From: Agrobacterium leguminum
GTDB taxonomy: Bacteria; Pseudomonadota; Alphaproteobacteria; Rhizobiales; Rhizobiaceae
Reading direction: 5' to 3'
DNA: 64,000 nucleotides
Assembly: GCF_015704895.1 (NCBI RefSeq)
Contig: NZ_JADQWB010000001.1
Location: 186,001 to 250,000 of the forward strand
The notes beneath the pieces were generated by a model. That model was not told the origin of the DNA. It made no database searches and saw nothing but the letters and a program-made list of their open reading frames with translations. This document shows, piece after piece, positions 54,897 through 64,000 of this stretch; position 1 is the first letter of the stretch, and the number at the start of each line of letters is the position of its first letter. Position numbers and translations under genes: made by a program.

Positions 54897-55001
54897 ATGC
54901 CGGACTGGATCCGGCATCCAGCCACGGCCCGTCTGTGCCGTAAGATGACTCTCTCGCGATCAATGACTTGATTGCACTGGACCCCGGACCAAGTCCGGGG
55001 T
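54897..55001. repeat. Two-hairpin palindromic intergenic element
   Basis: ATGCCGGA (54897-54904) pairs with TCCGGCAT (54910-54917) and ACCCCGGA (54981-54988) with TCCGGGGT (54994-55001). It has the same two-hairpin layout as the element at 6471-6552 but unrelated arm sequences. It lies between the DUF1989 and HIT genes, which converge. Confidence 0.65.
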
Positions 55002-55055
55002 GATTGCGTGGAGATGTGCTACGGCTTTGCAGGATACGCGCCTGCTACGCAACCA

Positions 55056-55487
55056 TCACGAAGCAAGTGCGGCCTTTATCTTCTCCGCATGGGCCTTCAA
55101 CACCTCGCCATCGGCCATCACGCCGGAATGCGGCTTCAGCGGCTCACCTTCCTTGCGCGGAATGACGTGGAAATGCAGGTGGAAAACGGTCTGGCCAGCC
55201 GCCGGCTCGTTGAACTGCGCGATGAAGACGCCATCGGCATCGAAGGCTTCCTTGGCCGCCACGGCGAGTTTCTGCACGACGGGAATGGTCCGCGCCAGCA
55301 CTTCCGGGTCGGCATCGAGCAGGTTGCGGGAGCCGGTCTTGGGAACCACGAGCAGATGGCCGGGCGCCTGCGGCATCACATCCATGAAAGCAAGCGTATG
55401 CTCGTCTTCGTAAAGCTTGTGGCTCGGAATTTCGCCGCGCAGGATTTTTGCGAAGATATTGTTGTCGTCATAGGCGCTGGCCGTCAT
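55056..55487 (-). CDS. HIT-family hydrolase
   Basis: The 143-residue protein has the HIT motif HLHFHVIP (histidine triad) near residue 103, and NNIFAKILRGEIPSHKLYEDE typical of Hint-type proteins. The enzymes hydrolyse nucleoside phosphoramidates or related nucleotides. It is the last gene of a minus-strand group (RidA - GDPD - FemAB-like - HIT); it follows the FemAB-like gene with a 22-base gap. Confidence 0.9.
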   Translation of the reverse strand: MTASAYDDNNIFAKILRGEIPSHKLYEDEHTLAFMDVMPQAPGHLLVVPKTGSRNLLDADPEVLARTIPVVQKLAVAAKEAFDADGVFIAQFNEPAAGQTVFHLHFHVIPRKEGEPLKPHSGVMADGEVLKAHAEKIKAALAS

Positions 55488-55509
55488 CGTGATCTCTCCT
55501 CATGGCGGA

Positions 55510-56703
55510 CTATACGTCCGGTTCCTGTCTCTCGCCCTTGCGGAAGGGCGTGTGTTCATCAAGATAATCGCCGATATGCTCGACTTCCTCGCGCTCGCGC
55601 TGAAGATAATCGGCAATGGCGCGGCGCAGGCCCGAATGGACAATGAAATGCGCCGAATGGGTGGTGACGGGCATGTAACCGCGCGCCAGCTTGTGTTCGC
55701 CCTGAGCGCCGGCTTCCACCCGTTTCAGTCCCCTGGAAAGCGCGAAATCGATCGCCTGATGATAGCAGACCTCGAAATGCAGAAAGGGATGATCCTCGAT
55801 GCAGCCCCAGTGGCGGCCATAAAGCGCATCCGAGCCGATGAAATTGATCGCACCGGCAATATAGCGCCCCTCGCGTTTCGCCATCACTAGCAGCACGTCA
55901 TCGGCCATGCGCTCGCCGATCAGCGAATAAAATTCCCGCGTCAGATAGGGCCTGCCCCATTTGCGGCCGCCGGTATCCATGTAGAAAACGAAGAACTGGT
56001 CCCAGATATCCTCGGTCAGGTCGCTTCCGGTCAGCCAGTCGATCTCGATGCCGTTTTCCAGCGCCGCGCGGCGTTCCTTTTTCAGCCCCTTGCGCTTGCG
56101 CGAGGAAAGGGCGTCAAGAAAATCATCGTGGTCACGATAACCGTCATTGATGAAGTGGAACTGCTGGTCGGTCCTGTGCAGGAAATCGCGGGGCAGAAGG
56201 GCGGAAAGATCGTTCTCTTCCAGAAATGTGACATGTGCCGAGGAGACGCCGATCTTTTCCGTCACCTGTGCGAGACCGGAGGCCAGTAGCGCCTTGAAAC
56301 GTGTCTCGTCCTCGTTTTCGCAGACGAGCAACCGTGGTCCGGTTGCCGGCGTGAAAGGGACCGAGCATTGCAGTTTCGGATAATAATGACCACCAGCCCG
56401 TTCGAAAGCATCCGCCCAGCCATGGTCGAAAACATATTCGCCCTTGCTGTGGTTCTTCAGATAGGCCGGCACCGCGCCGACGAGAGCGCCGGAGGCATTT
56501 TCGAGAAGCAGATGGTGCCCGAGCCAGCCGGTTTTGGCTGTCGCCGACCCCGATTCTTCCATGGATGATAAAAATTCATGGGAAATAAATGGGTTGTATA
56601 TTTTTCCTGACATATTGCGCGAGGTTCCGGAAAGCCGTTTCCAGCTTTCCGGATCGATATCCCTGAAGGATTGCGCAATGCTGATGGAATAGTCTTCTGT
56701 CAT
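55510..56703 (-). CDS. FemAB/DUF482-like acyltransferase
   Basis: The 397-residue protein has the DUF482/COG3146 layout of double GNAT-like folds: YNPFISHEFLSSMEESGSAT, YVFDHGWADAFERAGGHYYPKLQCSVPFTPATGPRL (two parts of one conserved run), and YGRHWGC. It has no signal peptide or membrane helix. A role in lipid or peptide acylation is inferred only from the fold. Its start overlaps the GDPD stop as ATGA. Confidence 0.85.
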   Translation of the reverse strand: MTEDYSISIAQSFRDIDPESWKRLSGTSRNMSGKIYNPFISHEFLSSMEESGSATAKTGWLGHHLLLENASGALVGAVPAYLKNHSKGEYVFDHGWADAFERAGGHYYPKLQCSVPFTPATGPRLLVCENEDETRFKALLASGLAQVTEKIGVSSAHVTFLEENDLSALLPRDFLHRTDQQFHFINDGYRDHDDFLDALSSRKRKGLKKERRAALENGIEIDWLTGSDLTEDIWDQFFVFYMDTGGRKWGRPYLTREFYSLIGERMADDVLLVMAKREGRYIAGAINFIGSDALYGRHWGCIEDHPFLHFEVCYHQAIDFALSRGLKRVEAGAQGEHKLARGYMPVTTHSAHFIVHSGLRRAIADYLQREREEVEHIGDYLDEHTPFRKGERQEPDV

Positions 56704-57440
56704 GCCGTGGCGGACGGGTTCTCTCTCGGGTCGAAACCTTCGAATGTCATCTGATCCGCATATTTATAGGTAGTCTCGCGCGCATTTTCATCCCTGACCG
56801 TCCAGGTAATCACCGGAAGGCCAAGTTTTCTTTGCGCCTCGATGAAGCTGTTGGGCAGATGACCCCAATGATAGGAGATAAAATCGAGACCCATCTGCAT
56901 CGCTTCGTCATGTTTGAAGAAGTCTTCCGGCTTGTCGCCTTCGGCGGTGAGACCCAGCGGCCACGGCGAGCCGGCCGCCTTCAGATCCTTCAGCAGATGG
57001 TGGTCGAAGCTCATCAGCGCCACATGGCCCTTATAGCCTTCGAGGTCTTCCAGCACCGCCTCGGCAAAACCGTCGTCGACGCCTTCACCGGCGCGGCCTT
57101 TCAGCTCGATGACCAGCGGCACCTTGCCGGCGCAGAGCGTGAGAAGCTGCTTGAGGGTAGGGACCCGGTCCCCGGTCTGGCCGACGGCAAGAAGCGACAG
57201 CTCGGCCGATGTGCGTTCGCGCACATCGCCCTTGATGCCGGTCAGGCGGGCCATGTCGTCGTCGTGAAAAATCACCGGCACACTGTCGGCCGCCAGCTGC
57301 ACGTCGCATTCGATGGCGAAACCGGCCTCGATGGCGCGGGAAAAGGCGGAAAGCGTGTTTTCCCAGACCGCTTTATTGAGATCGTGATAACCGCGATGGG
57401 CGACGGGCTGAGCCGTCAGCCAGGAGAGTTTCAGCGTCAT
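56700..57440 (-). CDS. Glycerophosphodiester phosphodiesterase
   Basis: The 246-residue enzyme has the GDPD motif HRGYHD...ENTLSAF near the N terminus, with IECDVQLAADSVPVIFHDD supplying metal/catalytic residues and LVIELKG and ITWTVRDEN later on. There is no signal peptide, so it is likely cytoplasmic, like UgpQ. It overlaps the RidA gene and the FemAB-like gene by 4 bases each (ATGA), so three genes are coupled. Confidence 0.9.
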   Translation of the reverse strand: MTLKLSWLTAQPVAHRGYHDLNKAVWENTLSAFSRAIEAGFAIECDVQLAADSVPVIFHDDDMARLTGIKGDVRERTSAELSLLAVGQTGDRVPTLKQLLTLCAGKVPLVIELKGRAGEGVDDGFAEAVLEDLEGYKGHVALMSFDHHLLKDLKAAGSPWPLGLTAEGDKPEDFFKHDEAMQMGLDFISYHWGHLPNSFIEAQRKLGLPVITWTVRDENARETTYKYADQMTFEGFDPRENPSATA

Positions 57441-57907
57441 ACGTCGATTTCCACGATGGCGTCGATTTCGACGGCGGCATTGAAGGGCAGGCAGGCCATG
57501 CCGACGGCGGCGCGGGCATGCTTGCCGGGCTCACCGAGAACATTGGCAATGAGATTGGAAGCACCGTTGATGACGAGGTGCTGTTCCACGAACTCCGGAA
57601 CCGACGCAACAAAGCCATTCAGCTTGATGACGCGGCGGATTTTCGAGAGATCGCCATTCAAAGCGGCCTTGACCTGTGCGAGAATGTTGACGGCGCAAAG
57701 TTCGGCCGCGCGCTGGGCGCCTGGCACGTCGACATCGCGGCCAACGAGGCCCGTCACCGCAATCTTGCCCGATTCCATCGGCAGTTGACCCGATACATAA
57801 AGCAGATTGCCGCTGATGGTGAATGGAACGTAGTTTGCGGCTGGTGCTGCGGCTACGGGGAGCGTAAAGCCAAGTTCCTTGAGGCGGCCTTCGATGACGT
57901 CCGACAT
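57437..57907 (-). CDS. RidA/YjgF-family protein
   Basis: The 156-residue protein belongs to the RidA (YjgF/UK114) family, with VSGQLPMESG, NGFVASVPEFVEQH and ARAAVGMACLPFNAAVEIDAI. The Arg in the ARAAVG stretch corresponds to the deaminase arginine. RidA family members hydrolyse reactive enamine/imine intermediates. It starts the coupled set RidA - GDPD - FemAB-like. Divergent from eipB. Confidence 0.88.
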   Translation of the reverse strand: MSDVIEGRLKELGFTLPVAAAPAANYVPFTISGNLLYVSGQLPMESGKIAVTGLVGRDVDVPGAQRAAELCAVNILAQVKAALNGDLSKIRRVIKLNGFVASVPEFVEQHLVINGASNLIANVLGEPGKHARAAVGMACLPFNAAVEIDAIVEIDV

Positions 57908-58023
57908 TTTCGTCTCCGGTTTTGTTGTAAATCCTTCAAGAATCCGGCATTCAGAAGATGTTGATCCAAAAGCCGGGCGGTTGCTTGTACAATATGAGCG
58001 GCGAGTCCAACAGGAGATATTGC

Positions 58024-58866
58024 ATGTTTGTCAGGACGCTTGGTTTCGCTGCCGCAACAGGGCTTATGACCGGCCTGTCAAACGCTGCCAATGCCTTGCC
58101 GGTCACGGTTCCCGATCTCGTCGCCCACCGCGCCGTCTACGATCTCGAACTCAAGGATGCGTCCGATCGATCCGGAATCGAGGGCATGACGGGCCGCATG
58201 GTCTATGAGTTCACCGGCTCGGCCTGTCAGGGTTACAAGACGGATTTCCGTTTCGTGACGCAGATCAACACCGGCGATGCCGTGCGCATGACCGACCAGC
58301 AGACCACAACCTTCGAGGATCTGACGGCCAAGAAATTCACCTTCGAAACCAAGTCCTACACCGACGACAAGCTGGACAAGGAAGTGCAGGGCGCTGCGAC
58401 CGACGGCACCGATGGCGTGAAGGTCGATCTGACCCGCCCGGATGCCCGTCAGGTCAGTCTCGTCGCCAGCGAATTCCCGACGCAGCATATGTTTCAGGTC
58501 ATCGAACATGCGAAACAGGGAAAGCGTATCTTCGAATCCCGCATATTCGACGGTTCGGACGATGGCGATGAAAGTCTGATCACCTCCACCCTTGTCGGCA
58601 AGTCGCAGATGCCGAAGGATGGCGATGCCGACGCCGGCAAGGCGGGCGAATTCGCCAAGGCGGCATTCTGGCCGGTAACGATCGCCTATTACAACGACAA
58701 GACCGGCACGGACGCTTTGCCGATCTACCGCATGTCGTTCAAGCTTTACGAAAACGGAATCACCCGCGATCTGACGATGGATTACGGCGATTTCGTTCTG
58801 ACGGGAAAGCTTGCGAAGCTCGATATTCTCAAGCCCGAAACCTGCGAAAACAAGCCTGTCCGCTGA
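58024..58866 (+). CDS. eipB: Cell envelope integrity protein EipB (DUF1849)
   Basis: The 280-residue periplasmic protein has a signal peptide (about 1-25, ending NAANALP) and the DUF1849 pattern. Visible parts are VAHRAVYDLELKDAS, SACQGYKTDFRFVTQ, FPTQHMFQVIEHAKQG and LDILKPETCENKP. The two conserved Cys (in SACQG and PETCEN) form the conserved disulfide described for Brucella EipB, a beta-spiral envelope protein. ATG 58024 follows AGGAGAT. Its terminator begins within its last codons. Confidence 0.9.
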   Translation: MFVRTLGFAAATGLMTGLSNAANALPVTVPDLVAHRAVYDLELKDASDRSGIEGMTGRMVYEFTGSACQGYKTDFRFVTQINTGDAVRMTDQQTTTFEDLTAKKFTFETKSYTDDKLDKEVQGAATDGTDGVKVDLTRPDARQVSLVASEFPTQHMFQVIEHAKQGKRIFESRIFDGSDDGDESLITSTLVGKSQMPKDGDADAGKAGEFAKAAFWPVTIAYYNDKTGTDALPIYRMSFKLYENGITRDLTMDYGDFVLTGKLAKLDILKPETCENKPVR

Positions 58867-58891
58867 AACGCGGCTGTTTCTGCGGTTTTTT
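58860..58891 (+). terminator. Intrinsic terminator embedded in the eipB stop
   Basis: CCGCTGAAAC (58860-58869) and GTTTCTGCGG (58876-58885) pair with one mismatch around a 6-base loop, followed by TTTTTT (58886-58891). The eipB stop codon is inside the left arm. Confidence 0.75.
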
Positions 58892-58902
58892 CGCATAAAT
58901 GC

Positions 58903-58931
58903 TTGCATTTTCATGCGGGCGACTGTATGCG
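58903..58931 (+). promoter_or_regulatory. Possible promoter for rpsB
   Basis: TTGCAT (58903-58908), a 17-base spacer and TATGCG (58926-58931) resemble a housekeeping promoter. The gap to rpsB (about 128 bases) would leave a leader that might serve S2 autoregulation. The match is modest. Confidence 0.3.
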
Positions 58932-59058
58932 GCTCACCATTCCACACGCGAAGCTTGGGATGTTCCGGGAGAAATCCGGTCCGTTCCGCCCGGTGGTATC
59001 GATGAAAATCGGTGCTGTTCGCTTCGCGGGGGTTAAACCGGAAAAGGAGTAACAAGGC

Positions 59059-59826
59059 ATGGCATTGCCCGATTTTTCTATGCGCCAGCTTCTGGAAGCT
59101 GGTGTTCACTTCGGCCACCAGACGCACCGCTGGAACCCGAAGATGAAGCCGTACATCTTCGGCGACCGTAACAACATCCACATCATCGACCTGGCTCAGA
59201 CCGTTCCGATGCTGTCGCGCGCCCTTCAGGTCGTGTCCGACACCGTCGCTCGCGGCGGCCGCGTTCTGTTCGTCGGCACCAAGCGCCAGGCGTCGGAAAT
59301 CATCGCCGACAGCGCAAAGCGTTCGGCCCAGTATTACGTCAACTCCCGCTGGCTCGGCGGCATGATGACCAACTGGAAGACCATCTCCAACTCGATCCAG
59401 CGCCTGCGCAAGGTCGACGAGATCCTGAACTCGGAAGCGTCCGGCTACTCCAAGAAGGAACGCCTGAACCTCGAGCGCGAACGCGAAAAGCTTGAAAAGG
59501 CTCTCGGCGGTATCCGCGATATGGGCGGCGTTCCGGACCTGATGTTCATCATCGACACCAACAAGGAAAAGATCGCGATCGAAGAAGCCAAGCGTCTTGG
59601 CATTCCGGTCGTTGCGATCATCGACAGCAACTGCGATCCGGACCACATCGACTTCCCGATCCCGGGTAACGACGATGCTTCGCGCGCCATCTCGCTTTAC
59701 TGCGACCTGATCGCCCGCGCTGCCATCGACGGTATCGCCCGTCAGCAGGGCGCTTCCGGCCGCGACATCGGCGCTTCGGAAGAAGCTCCGATCGAGCCCG
59801 CTCTCGAAGACGAGGCTGGCGCCTGA
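59059..59826 (+). CDS. rpsB: 30S ribosomal protein S2
   Basis: The 255-residue protein begins [21 protein letters not shown] and has the [18 protein letters not shown] and [12 protein letters not shown] segments of S2. A strong AAAAGGAG precedes the start. Codon use is highly biased as expected. The C-terminal ~30 residues are acidic. It leads the rpsB-tsf-pyrH-frr-uppS-cdsA region. Confidence 0.98.
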   Translation: MALPDFSMRQLLEAGVHFGHQTHRWNPKMKPYIFGDRNNIHIIDLAQTVPMLSRALQVVSDTVARGGRVLFVGTKRQASEIIADSAKRSAQYYVNSRWLGGMMTNWKTISNSIQRLRKVDEILNSEASGYSKKERLNLEREREKLEKALGGIRDMGGVPDLMFIIDTNKEKIAIEEAKRLGIPVVAIIDSNCDPDHIDFPIPGNDDASRAISLYCDLIARAAIDGIARQQGASGRDIGASEEAPIEPALEDEAGA

Positions 59827-60184
59827 TATAGGCCCTGTCTGGCGGCGATCTCGGTCGCCGTCTCCTCGACCAGGATATGACAAGGCCGTCAAAGACCTTC
59901 AATGGGTTGACGGCCTTGTTCGTTTCAAGCGCTCCGCCACGTTTTTATGAAATCGCTGGCGTCCGATGCGGTTGAAACGGAAGGCAGTCTTCATAACGCT
60001 GTCATACTTCAGCGGCACCCATCATCTCGATGCATGGAGACGCCGCAGCACTTGGGAATGCGCATGCCCCTTTCCTGAAATCCTCTCCGGTTTCAAAGGG
60101 TGTGCGGCCGGGTACAGTCATCACCCAGAACTTCGGCACGGCAAATTCCGCCGGCTGACCGATCGAACCGATAAGAGGCAAACA
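59827..60184 (+). other. rpsB-tsf intergenic region with large hairpin
   Basis: The 358-base gap holds a 12-bp perfect stem, CAAGGCCGTCAA (59881-59892) and TTGACGGCCTTG (59907-59918), with a 14-base loop, then TTCGTTTC. It can act as a partial terminator or attenuator between rpsB and tsf. The rest up to 60184 has no gene that I can support; an open frame from 59966 continues into tsf but is not protein-like. Confidence 0.6.
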
Positions 60185-61111
60185 ATGACCGAAATCACAG
60201 CCGCAATGGTGAAGGAACTGCGCGAAAAGTCTGGCGCAGGCATGATGGACTGCAAGAAGGCTCTTGCTGAGACCAATGGCGACATGGAAGCGGCGATCGA
60301 CTGGCTGCGCGCCAAGGGCATCGCAAAGGCCGACAAGAAGTCCGGCCGTACTGCTGCCGAAGGTCTGGTCGGCGTTGCCACCATGGGTCACAAGGCTGTC
60401 GTCGTTGAGCTGAACTCCGAAACCGACTTCGTTGCCCGTAACGATGCGTTCCAGGACCTCATCCGCGGTATCGCCCAGGTTGCCCTCACCACCAACGGCA
60501 CCGTTGACGCTGTTTCCGCTGCCACCTATCCGGCAACCGGCAAGTCCGTTGCCGACAGCATCAAGGACGCGATTGCCACCATCGGTGAGAACATGACGCT
60601 CCGCCGCTCGGCAGCGCTCGAAGTTCCGCACGGCGTTGTTGCGACCTACATCCACAACGCTGCCGGCGACGGCATCGGCAAGCTCGGCGTTCTCGTTGCC
60701 CTGAAGTCGGAAGGCGACAAGGCTGTCCTGAACTCCATCGGCCGTCAGGTTGCCATGCACATCGCTGCGACCAACCCGCTCGCCATCCGCGCTGAAGAAG
60801 TCGACGCCGCCGTTGCCGAGCGCGAGCGCAACGTCTTCATCGAACAGGCCCGCGAATCCGGCAAGCCGGAAGCCATCATCGAAAAGATGGTCGATGGCCG
60901 TATGCGCAAGTTCTTCGAAGAAGTCGCCCTTCTGTCGCAGGCTTTCGTCATCAACCCGGACCTGACCGTCGGCGCTGCCGTCAAGGAAGCCGAAAAGGAA
61001 GCCGGCGCTTCCATCGAAGTGACGGGCATGGTTCGCCTGCTGCTCGGCGATGGCGTCGAGAAGGAAGAAAGCGATTTCGCAGCCGAAGTCGCAGCCGTCG
61101 CCAAGGGCTGA
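60185..61111 (+). CDS. tsf: Translation elongation factor Ts
   Basis: The 308-residue EF-Ts regenerates EF-Tu-GTP by nucleotide exchange. It has the N-terminal UBA-like module ([27 protein letters not shown] split by a turn) and the TDFVARN motif in [12 protein letters not shown]. The AAGAGG-type site precedes ATG 60185. A hairpin follows the stop. Confidence 0.97.
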   Translation: MTEITAAMVKELREKSGAGMMDCKKALAETNGDMEAAIDWLRAKGIAKADKKSGRTAAEGLVGVATMGHKAVVVELNSETDFVARNDAFQDLIRGIAQVALTTNGTVDAVSAATYPATGKSVADSIKDAIATIGENMTLRRSAALEVPHGVVATYIHNAAGDGIGKLGVLVALKSEGDKAVLNSIGRQVAMHIAATNPLAIRAEEVDAAVAERERNVFIEQARESGKPEAIIEKMVDGRMRKFFEEVALLSQAFVINPDLTVGAAVKEAEKEAGASIEVTGMVRLLLGDGVEKEESDFAAEVAAVAKG

Positions 61112-61141
61112 TTATATTTACCCAATCTTGGGAAAACGGGA

Positions 61142-61170
61142 GGGCATCGCGTGACAACGCGGTGCCCTTC
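61142..61170 (+). terminator. Hairpin after tsf
   Basis: GGGCATCGCG (61142-61151) and CGCGGTGCCC (61158-61167) form a 10-bp stem (one G-U), followed by TTC. It is weak on Ts, so it may be only partial. Confidence 0.45.
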
Positions 61171-61205
61171 GTGTATCCGCGTTTCGGTTACATTTCCGAG
61201 GAGTC

Positions 61206-61931
61206 ATGATGTCTTCCAAGCCGATCTACAAACGCGTTCTTCTCAAGGCTTCCGGCGAAGCCCTCATGGGCGATCAGGGTTTCGGTATCGATGTGGCGGT
61301 GGCTGACCGCATCGCTTCCGATATCGCCGAGGCGAGGGCGATGGGCGTCGAAGTCGGCGTTGTCGTCGGCGGCGGCAATATTTTCCGCGGCGTTGCCGTG
61401 GCCTCCAAAGGCGGCGACCGCGTTACCGGCGACCATATGGGCATGCTGGCGACCGTCATCAACGCGCTGGCGCTCGCAACCTCGCTGCGCAAGCTCAGCA
61501 TCGACACCGTCGTTCTGTCCGCAATCGCCATGCCTGAAATCTGTGAGAGCTTCTCGCAGCGTGCGGCGCTCCATCATCTCGCGCAGGGGCGTGTGGTGAT
61601 TTTCGCTGGCGGTACGGGCAACCCCTTCTTCACCACTGATTCTGCCGCGGCCTTGCGCGCTGCGGAAATGGGCGCCGAAGCCATCTTCAAGGGCACCCAG
61701 GTGGACGGTATCTATTCCGCCGACCCGAAGAAGGACCCGACGGCGACCCGTTTCGACGAGCTGACCCATAGCGAGGTGCTCGGCAAGGGCCTTGCGGTCA
61801 TGGATATCGCAGCTGTCGCACTTGCCCGCGAAAACCACATCCCGATCATTGTTTTCTCGATCCACGAGAAGGGCGGTTTTGCGCAGATATTGACCGGCGG
61901 CGGCCGCAAGACCATCGTGCACGACAAATAA
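61206..61931 (+). CDS. pyrH: UMP kinase
   Basis: The 241-residue UMP kinase of the amino-acid-kinase fold makes UDP from UMP. YKRVLLKASGEALMG, VVVGGGNIFRG, GTGNPFFTTDSAAALRA and VDGIYSADP are characteristic. Starts at 61206 and 61209 (ATGATG) are equivalent. It is essential and lies in its standard tsf-pyrH-frr place. Confidence 0.97.
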   Translation: MMSSKPIYKRVLLKASGEALMGDQGFGIDVAVADRIASDIAEARAMGVEVGVVVGGGNIFRGVAVASKGGDRVTGDHMGMLATVINALALATSLRKLSIDTVVLSAIAMPEICESFSQRAALHHLAQGRVVIFAGGTGNPFFTTDSAAALRAAEMGAEAIFKGTQVDGIYSADPKKDPTATRFDELTHSEVLGKGLAVMDIAAVALARENHIPIIVFSIHEKGGFAQILTGGGRKTIVHDK

Positions 61932-61994
61932 TCAAAACGATGCCGCCTCAAGGGGCGATTACGGCCGACTTGGCCGACAAGATGGAGTATCAAG

Positions 61995-62552
61995 ATGAGT
62001 GGTGTTGACCTCAACGATATCAAGCGCCGTATGGACGGCGCCATCAATGCATTCAAGAGCGATATCGCATCGCTTCGCACCGGCCGCGCTTCGGCCAATA
62101 TTCTCGATCCGGTCACCATCGAGGCTTATGGCTCGCGCGTACCGCTGAACCAGGTTGCGAATATCACGGTTCCGGAGCCGCGCATGCTCGGCGTCAACAT
62201 CTGGGACAAGTCGATGGTCAACGCCGTCGACCGTGCGATCCGCGAATCCAATCTCGGCCTCAACCCCATCGTCGACGGCCAGAACCTGCGTATCCCGCTG
62301 CCTGAACTGAACGAAGAGCGCCGCAAATCGCTCGTCAAGGTCGCCCATGATTACGCCGAAAAGTCCAAGGTGGCGATTCGCCATGTGCGCCGCGATGGCA
62401 TGGATGGTCTGAAAAAAGCCGAAAAGGACGGTGACATCGGTCAGGACGAAAGCCGTGGACAGTCGGAAAAGGTTCAGAAAATGACCGATGACACGATTTC
62501 GGAAATTGACCGCTTGCTTGCCGAGAAGGAAAAGGAAATCATGCAGGTCTGA
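61995..62552 (+). CDS. frr: Ribosome recycling factor
   Basis: The 185-residue RRF splits post-termination ribosomes with EF-G. It has ASLRTGRAS (here [14 protein letters not shown]), the [14 protein letters not shown] segment, and the [18 protein letters not shown] and [13 protein letters not shown]-terminal part. It lies between pyrH and uppS, as usual. Confidence 0.97.
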   Translation: MSGVDLNDIKRRMDGAINAFKSDIASLRTGRASANILDPVTIEAYGSRVPLNQVANITVPEPRMLGVNIWDKSMVNAVDRAIRESNLGLNPIVDGQNLRIPLPELNEERRKSLVKVAHDYAEKSKVAIRHVRRDGMDGLKKAEKDGDIGQDESRGQSEKVQKMTDDTISEIDRLLAEKEKEIMQV

Positions 62553-62617
62553 TATCGTTCGCGATAGACCTGTATTTTATTCGTTTTAATTCCGCGCTGC
62601 CCTGTTACTGGATCGAT

Positions 62618-63361
62618 ATGCCGACGACGACACGTTCCTCCATACCCGAGCACGTCGCCATCATCATGGATGGCAATGGACGCTGGGCAAAGCAGCGCGG
62701 TCTTCCGCGCGTGATGGGGCATCGCCGCGGTGTGGAGGCCGTGCGCGAGACCGTGCGCGCGGCCGGCGATTGCGGAATACGCTATCTCACGCTCTTTGCC
62801 TTCTCGTCGGAAAACTGGCGCAGACCCGAATCCGAGGTGAGCGATCTGATGGGGCTTTTGAAGGCCTTCATCCGGCGTGACCTTGCGGAACTGCACCGCG
62901 AAAATGTTCGCGTGCGGATCATCGGCGACCGGCAGGGGCTGAAGCACGACATACGTTCTCTCCTCGAAGAGGCGGAGCAGATGACGGCGGACAATACCAA
63001 GCTGACGCTGGTGATCGCCTTCAACTACGGAAGCCGCGACGAGATTGCGCGTGCGACAGCGGCGATTGCGCGCGATGTCGCCGAAGGCAGGATTAATGCC
63101 GAATCCATTACGCCGGAGATGATTTCGGCCAGACTCGACACGTCGGGGATGCCCGATCCGGATCTCATCATCCGCACCAGCGGCGAAGAGCGCCTGTCGA
63201 ACTTCCTGCTCTGGCAGGCCGCTTATTCCGAGTTCCTGTTCGTTCCCGAATATTGGCCGGATTTCGACCGCCAGCGATTCTTCTCCGCAATCGAGCAATA
63301 TGCAACGCGTGACCGCCGCTTCGGTGCACTCACCGAGCAGGTTGCCGTGGCAGGCGCCTGA
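62618..63361 (+). CDS. uppS: Undecaprenyl diphosphate synthase
   Basis: The 247-residue cis-prenyltransferase makes the C55 lipid carrier for wall and LPS. It has [14 protein letters not shown], the [11 protein letters not shown] segment, and [18 protein letters not shown] with [12 protein letters not shown]. Length is normal. It overlaps the cdsA start by one base (TGATG), so these envelope lipid genes are coupled. Confidence 0.97.
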   Translation: MPTTTRSSIPEHVAIIMDGNGRWAKQRGLPRVMGHRRGVEAVRETVRAAGDCGIRYLTLFAFSSENWRRPESEVSDLMGLLKAFIRRDLAELHRENVRVRIIGDRQGLKHDIRSLLEEAEQMTADNTKLTLVIAFNYGSRDEIARATAAIARDVAEGRINAESITPEMISARLDTSGMPDPDLIIRTSGEERLSNFLLWQAAYSEFLFVPEYWPDFDRQRFFSAIEQYATRDRRFGALTEQVAVAGA

Positions 63362-64000
63362 TGAGCCGTGAACTCAGACTGCGGATCGTGTCCGCAATCG
63401 TCATGGCGGCGGTCATTCTGGCCGCGACCTGGTATGGCGGCATTCTGTTCCGCATCGTCGCGGGCCTTCTGGCGATCCTCATCTATTATGAATGGTCGAC
63501 GATTACCCGGCTGTCGGAGACCAATTCGACGGGCAATGCCTGGGGCTGGTTCGCGGTCGCCGTCATCGCCGGCAATACGATATTCGGAGAATCCTCGCTC
63601 GATCTGCCGCTCTTATCCGGTTTCACGCTGACGGCGGCGCTGTTTCCAATTTTGCGCGGCAGGAACTGGTGGCTGGTGGGCGGCATTTTTTATGCGGGCC
63701 TGAGCGGCATATCGCTGGCAGCCATTCGTGGTGACGAGCTGACGGGCTTCGTGTCCATCCTGTTTATCTTCGCCGTCGTCTGGTCGACGGATATTCTCGC
63801 CTATTTCGTCGGACGCGCCATTGGCGGGCCGAAGCTTGCGCCTTCGATCTCGCCCGGCAAGACTTGGTCCGGCGCCATCGGCGGGGCGGTGGCGGCCGTG
63901 ATCGGCGGCGGCGCGGTGTCCATGGCCTATCACGGCAGGATCAGCGTGCTGGTGCTGGGGCTCGCCCTTATCCTCTCGGTGTTCAGCCAGATCGGCGATC
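63361..64000 (+). CDS. cdsA: Phosphatidate cytidylyltransferase, cut by window edge
   Basis: About 213 codons of a multi-pass membrane enzyme that makes CDP-diacylglycerol are visible from ATG 63361. The N terminus has [19 protein letters not shown], with further hydrophobic segments. The signature toward the edge includes WSTDILAYFVGRAIGGPKLAPSISPGKTWSG divided around a loop; SPGKTWSG is the typical CdsA motif. The C-terminal ~60 residues lie outside the window. It follows uppS directly. Confidence 0.9.
   Translation, partial: MSRELRLRIVSAIVMAAVILAATWYGGILFRIVAGLLAILIYYEWSTITRLSETNSTGNAWGWFAVAVIAGNTIFGESSLDLPLLSGFTLTAALFPILRGRNWWLVGGIFYAGLSGISLAAIRGDELTGFVSILFIFAVVWSTDILAYFVGRAIGGPKLAPSISPGKTWSGAIGGAVAAVIGGGAVSMAYHGRISVLVLGLALILSVFSQIGD

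Noticed and set aside
1..64000. tRNA, rRNA, transposase, integrase or phage genes
   Set aside because: Looked for throughout; none seen. Base composition and codon use are uniform, so no sign of recent transfer.

Overview
The window looks like chromosomal core DNA of an alphaproteobacterium of the Rhizobiaceae, most likely Agrobacterium or a close Rhizobium relative. This is inferred from high-GC coding with strong wobble bias, GatCAB in place of a glutaminyl-tRNA synthetase route, an NDUFA12-type complex I subunit, CckA, EipB, a DksA that has lost its zinc cysteines, and an RNase E with a long acidic insert in its S1 domain. I see no insertion sequence, prophage, tRNA, rRNA or CRISPR array. 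Nearly every long reading frame opposite these genes is a codon-bias shadow.

Layout. 0-8.7 kb: a UPF0173 hydrolase, then gatC-gatA and gatB, separated by two GNAT acetyltransferases, a YjhX/UPF0386 protein and a DUF1294 membrane protein; two more GNATs, NDUFA12 and a DUF2155 protein follow. 8.7-13.1 kb (minus strand): a DsbA-like protein, aroQ-accB-accC (fatty-acid precursor supply), aat (N-end rule) and a TonB-like protein. 13.2-16.7 kb: an aminotransferase, then a small redox-flavoured group made of an ArsR regulator with a strong dyad at its start codon, divergent from NIPSNAP, ABM-monooxygenase and an atypical SDR. 16.8-28.8 kb: rne with a structured leader, the cell-wall pair amiC and mrcA, prfB with a textbook programmed frameshift, a cysteine hydrolase, an exported protein, nadK and a PhzF-like isomerase.

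28.9-35.2 kb holds one very large gene (about 2116 residues) for a membrane-anchored, mostly helical protein with about 16 tandem 22-residue repeats. After it come an orphan HPt protein, a [2Fe-2S] ferredoxin, a probable small RNA with an exposed anti-Shine-Dalgarno loop, a DUF922 protease-like protein, the folate genes folP-folB-folK, and the ycjX-ycjF pair. 42.7-51.8 kb: a SixA-like phosphatase, dksA, a FliO-family protein, a small six-cysteine exported protein, cckA, and the clpS-clpA protease pair. 51.9-58.9 kb: azlC-azlD, a LysR regulator, a DUF1989 protein, and a minus-strand set of RidA, GDPD and FemAB-like genes with a HIT protein, then eipB. The window closes with the classic rpsB-tsf-pyrH-frr-uppS-cdsA run, with cdsA cut by the window edge.

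The least explained items are the candidate small RNA (36541-36690, minus strand), the giant repeat protein, the hairpin cluster in the rne leader, the YjhX gene between GNAT genes, and the SDR that lacks the catalytic Tyr-Lys pair. I did not find a clearly new multi-gene system.
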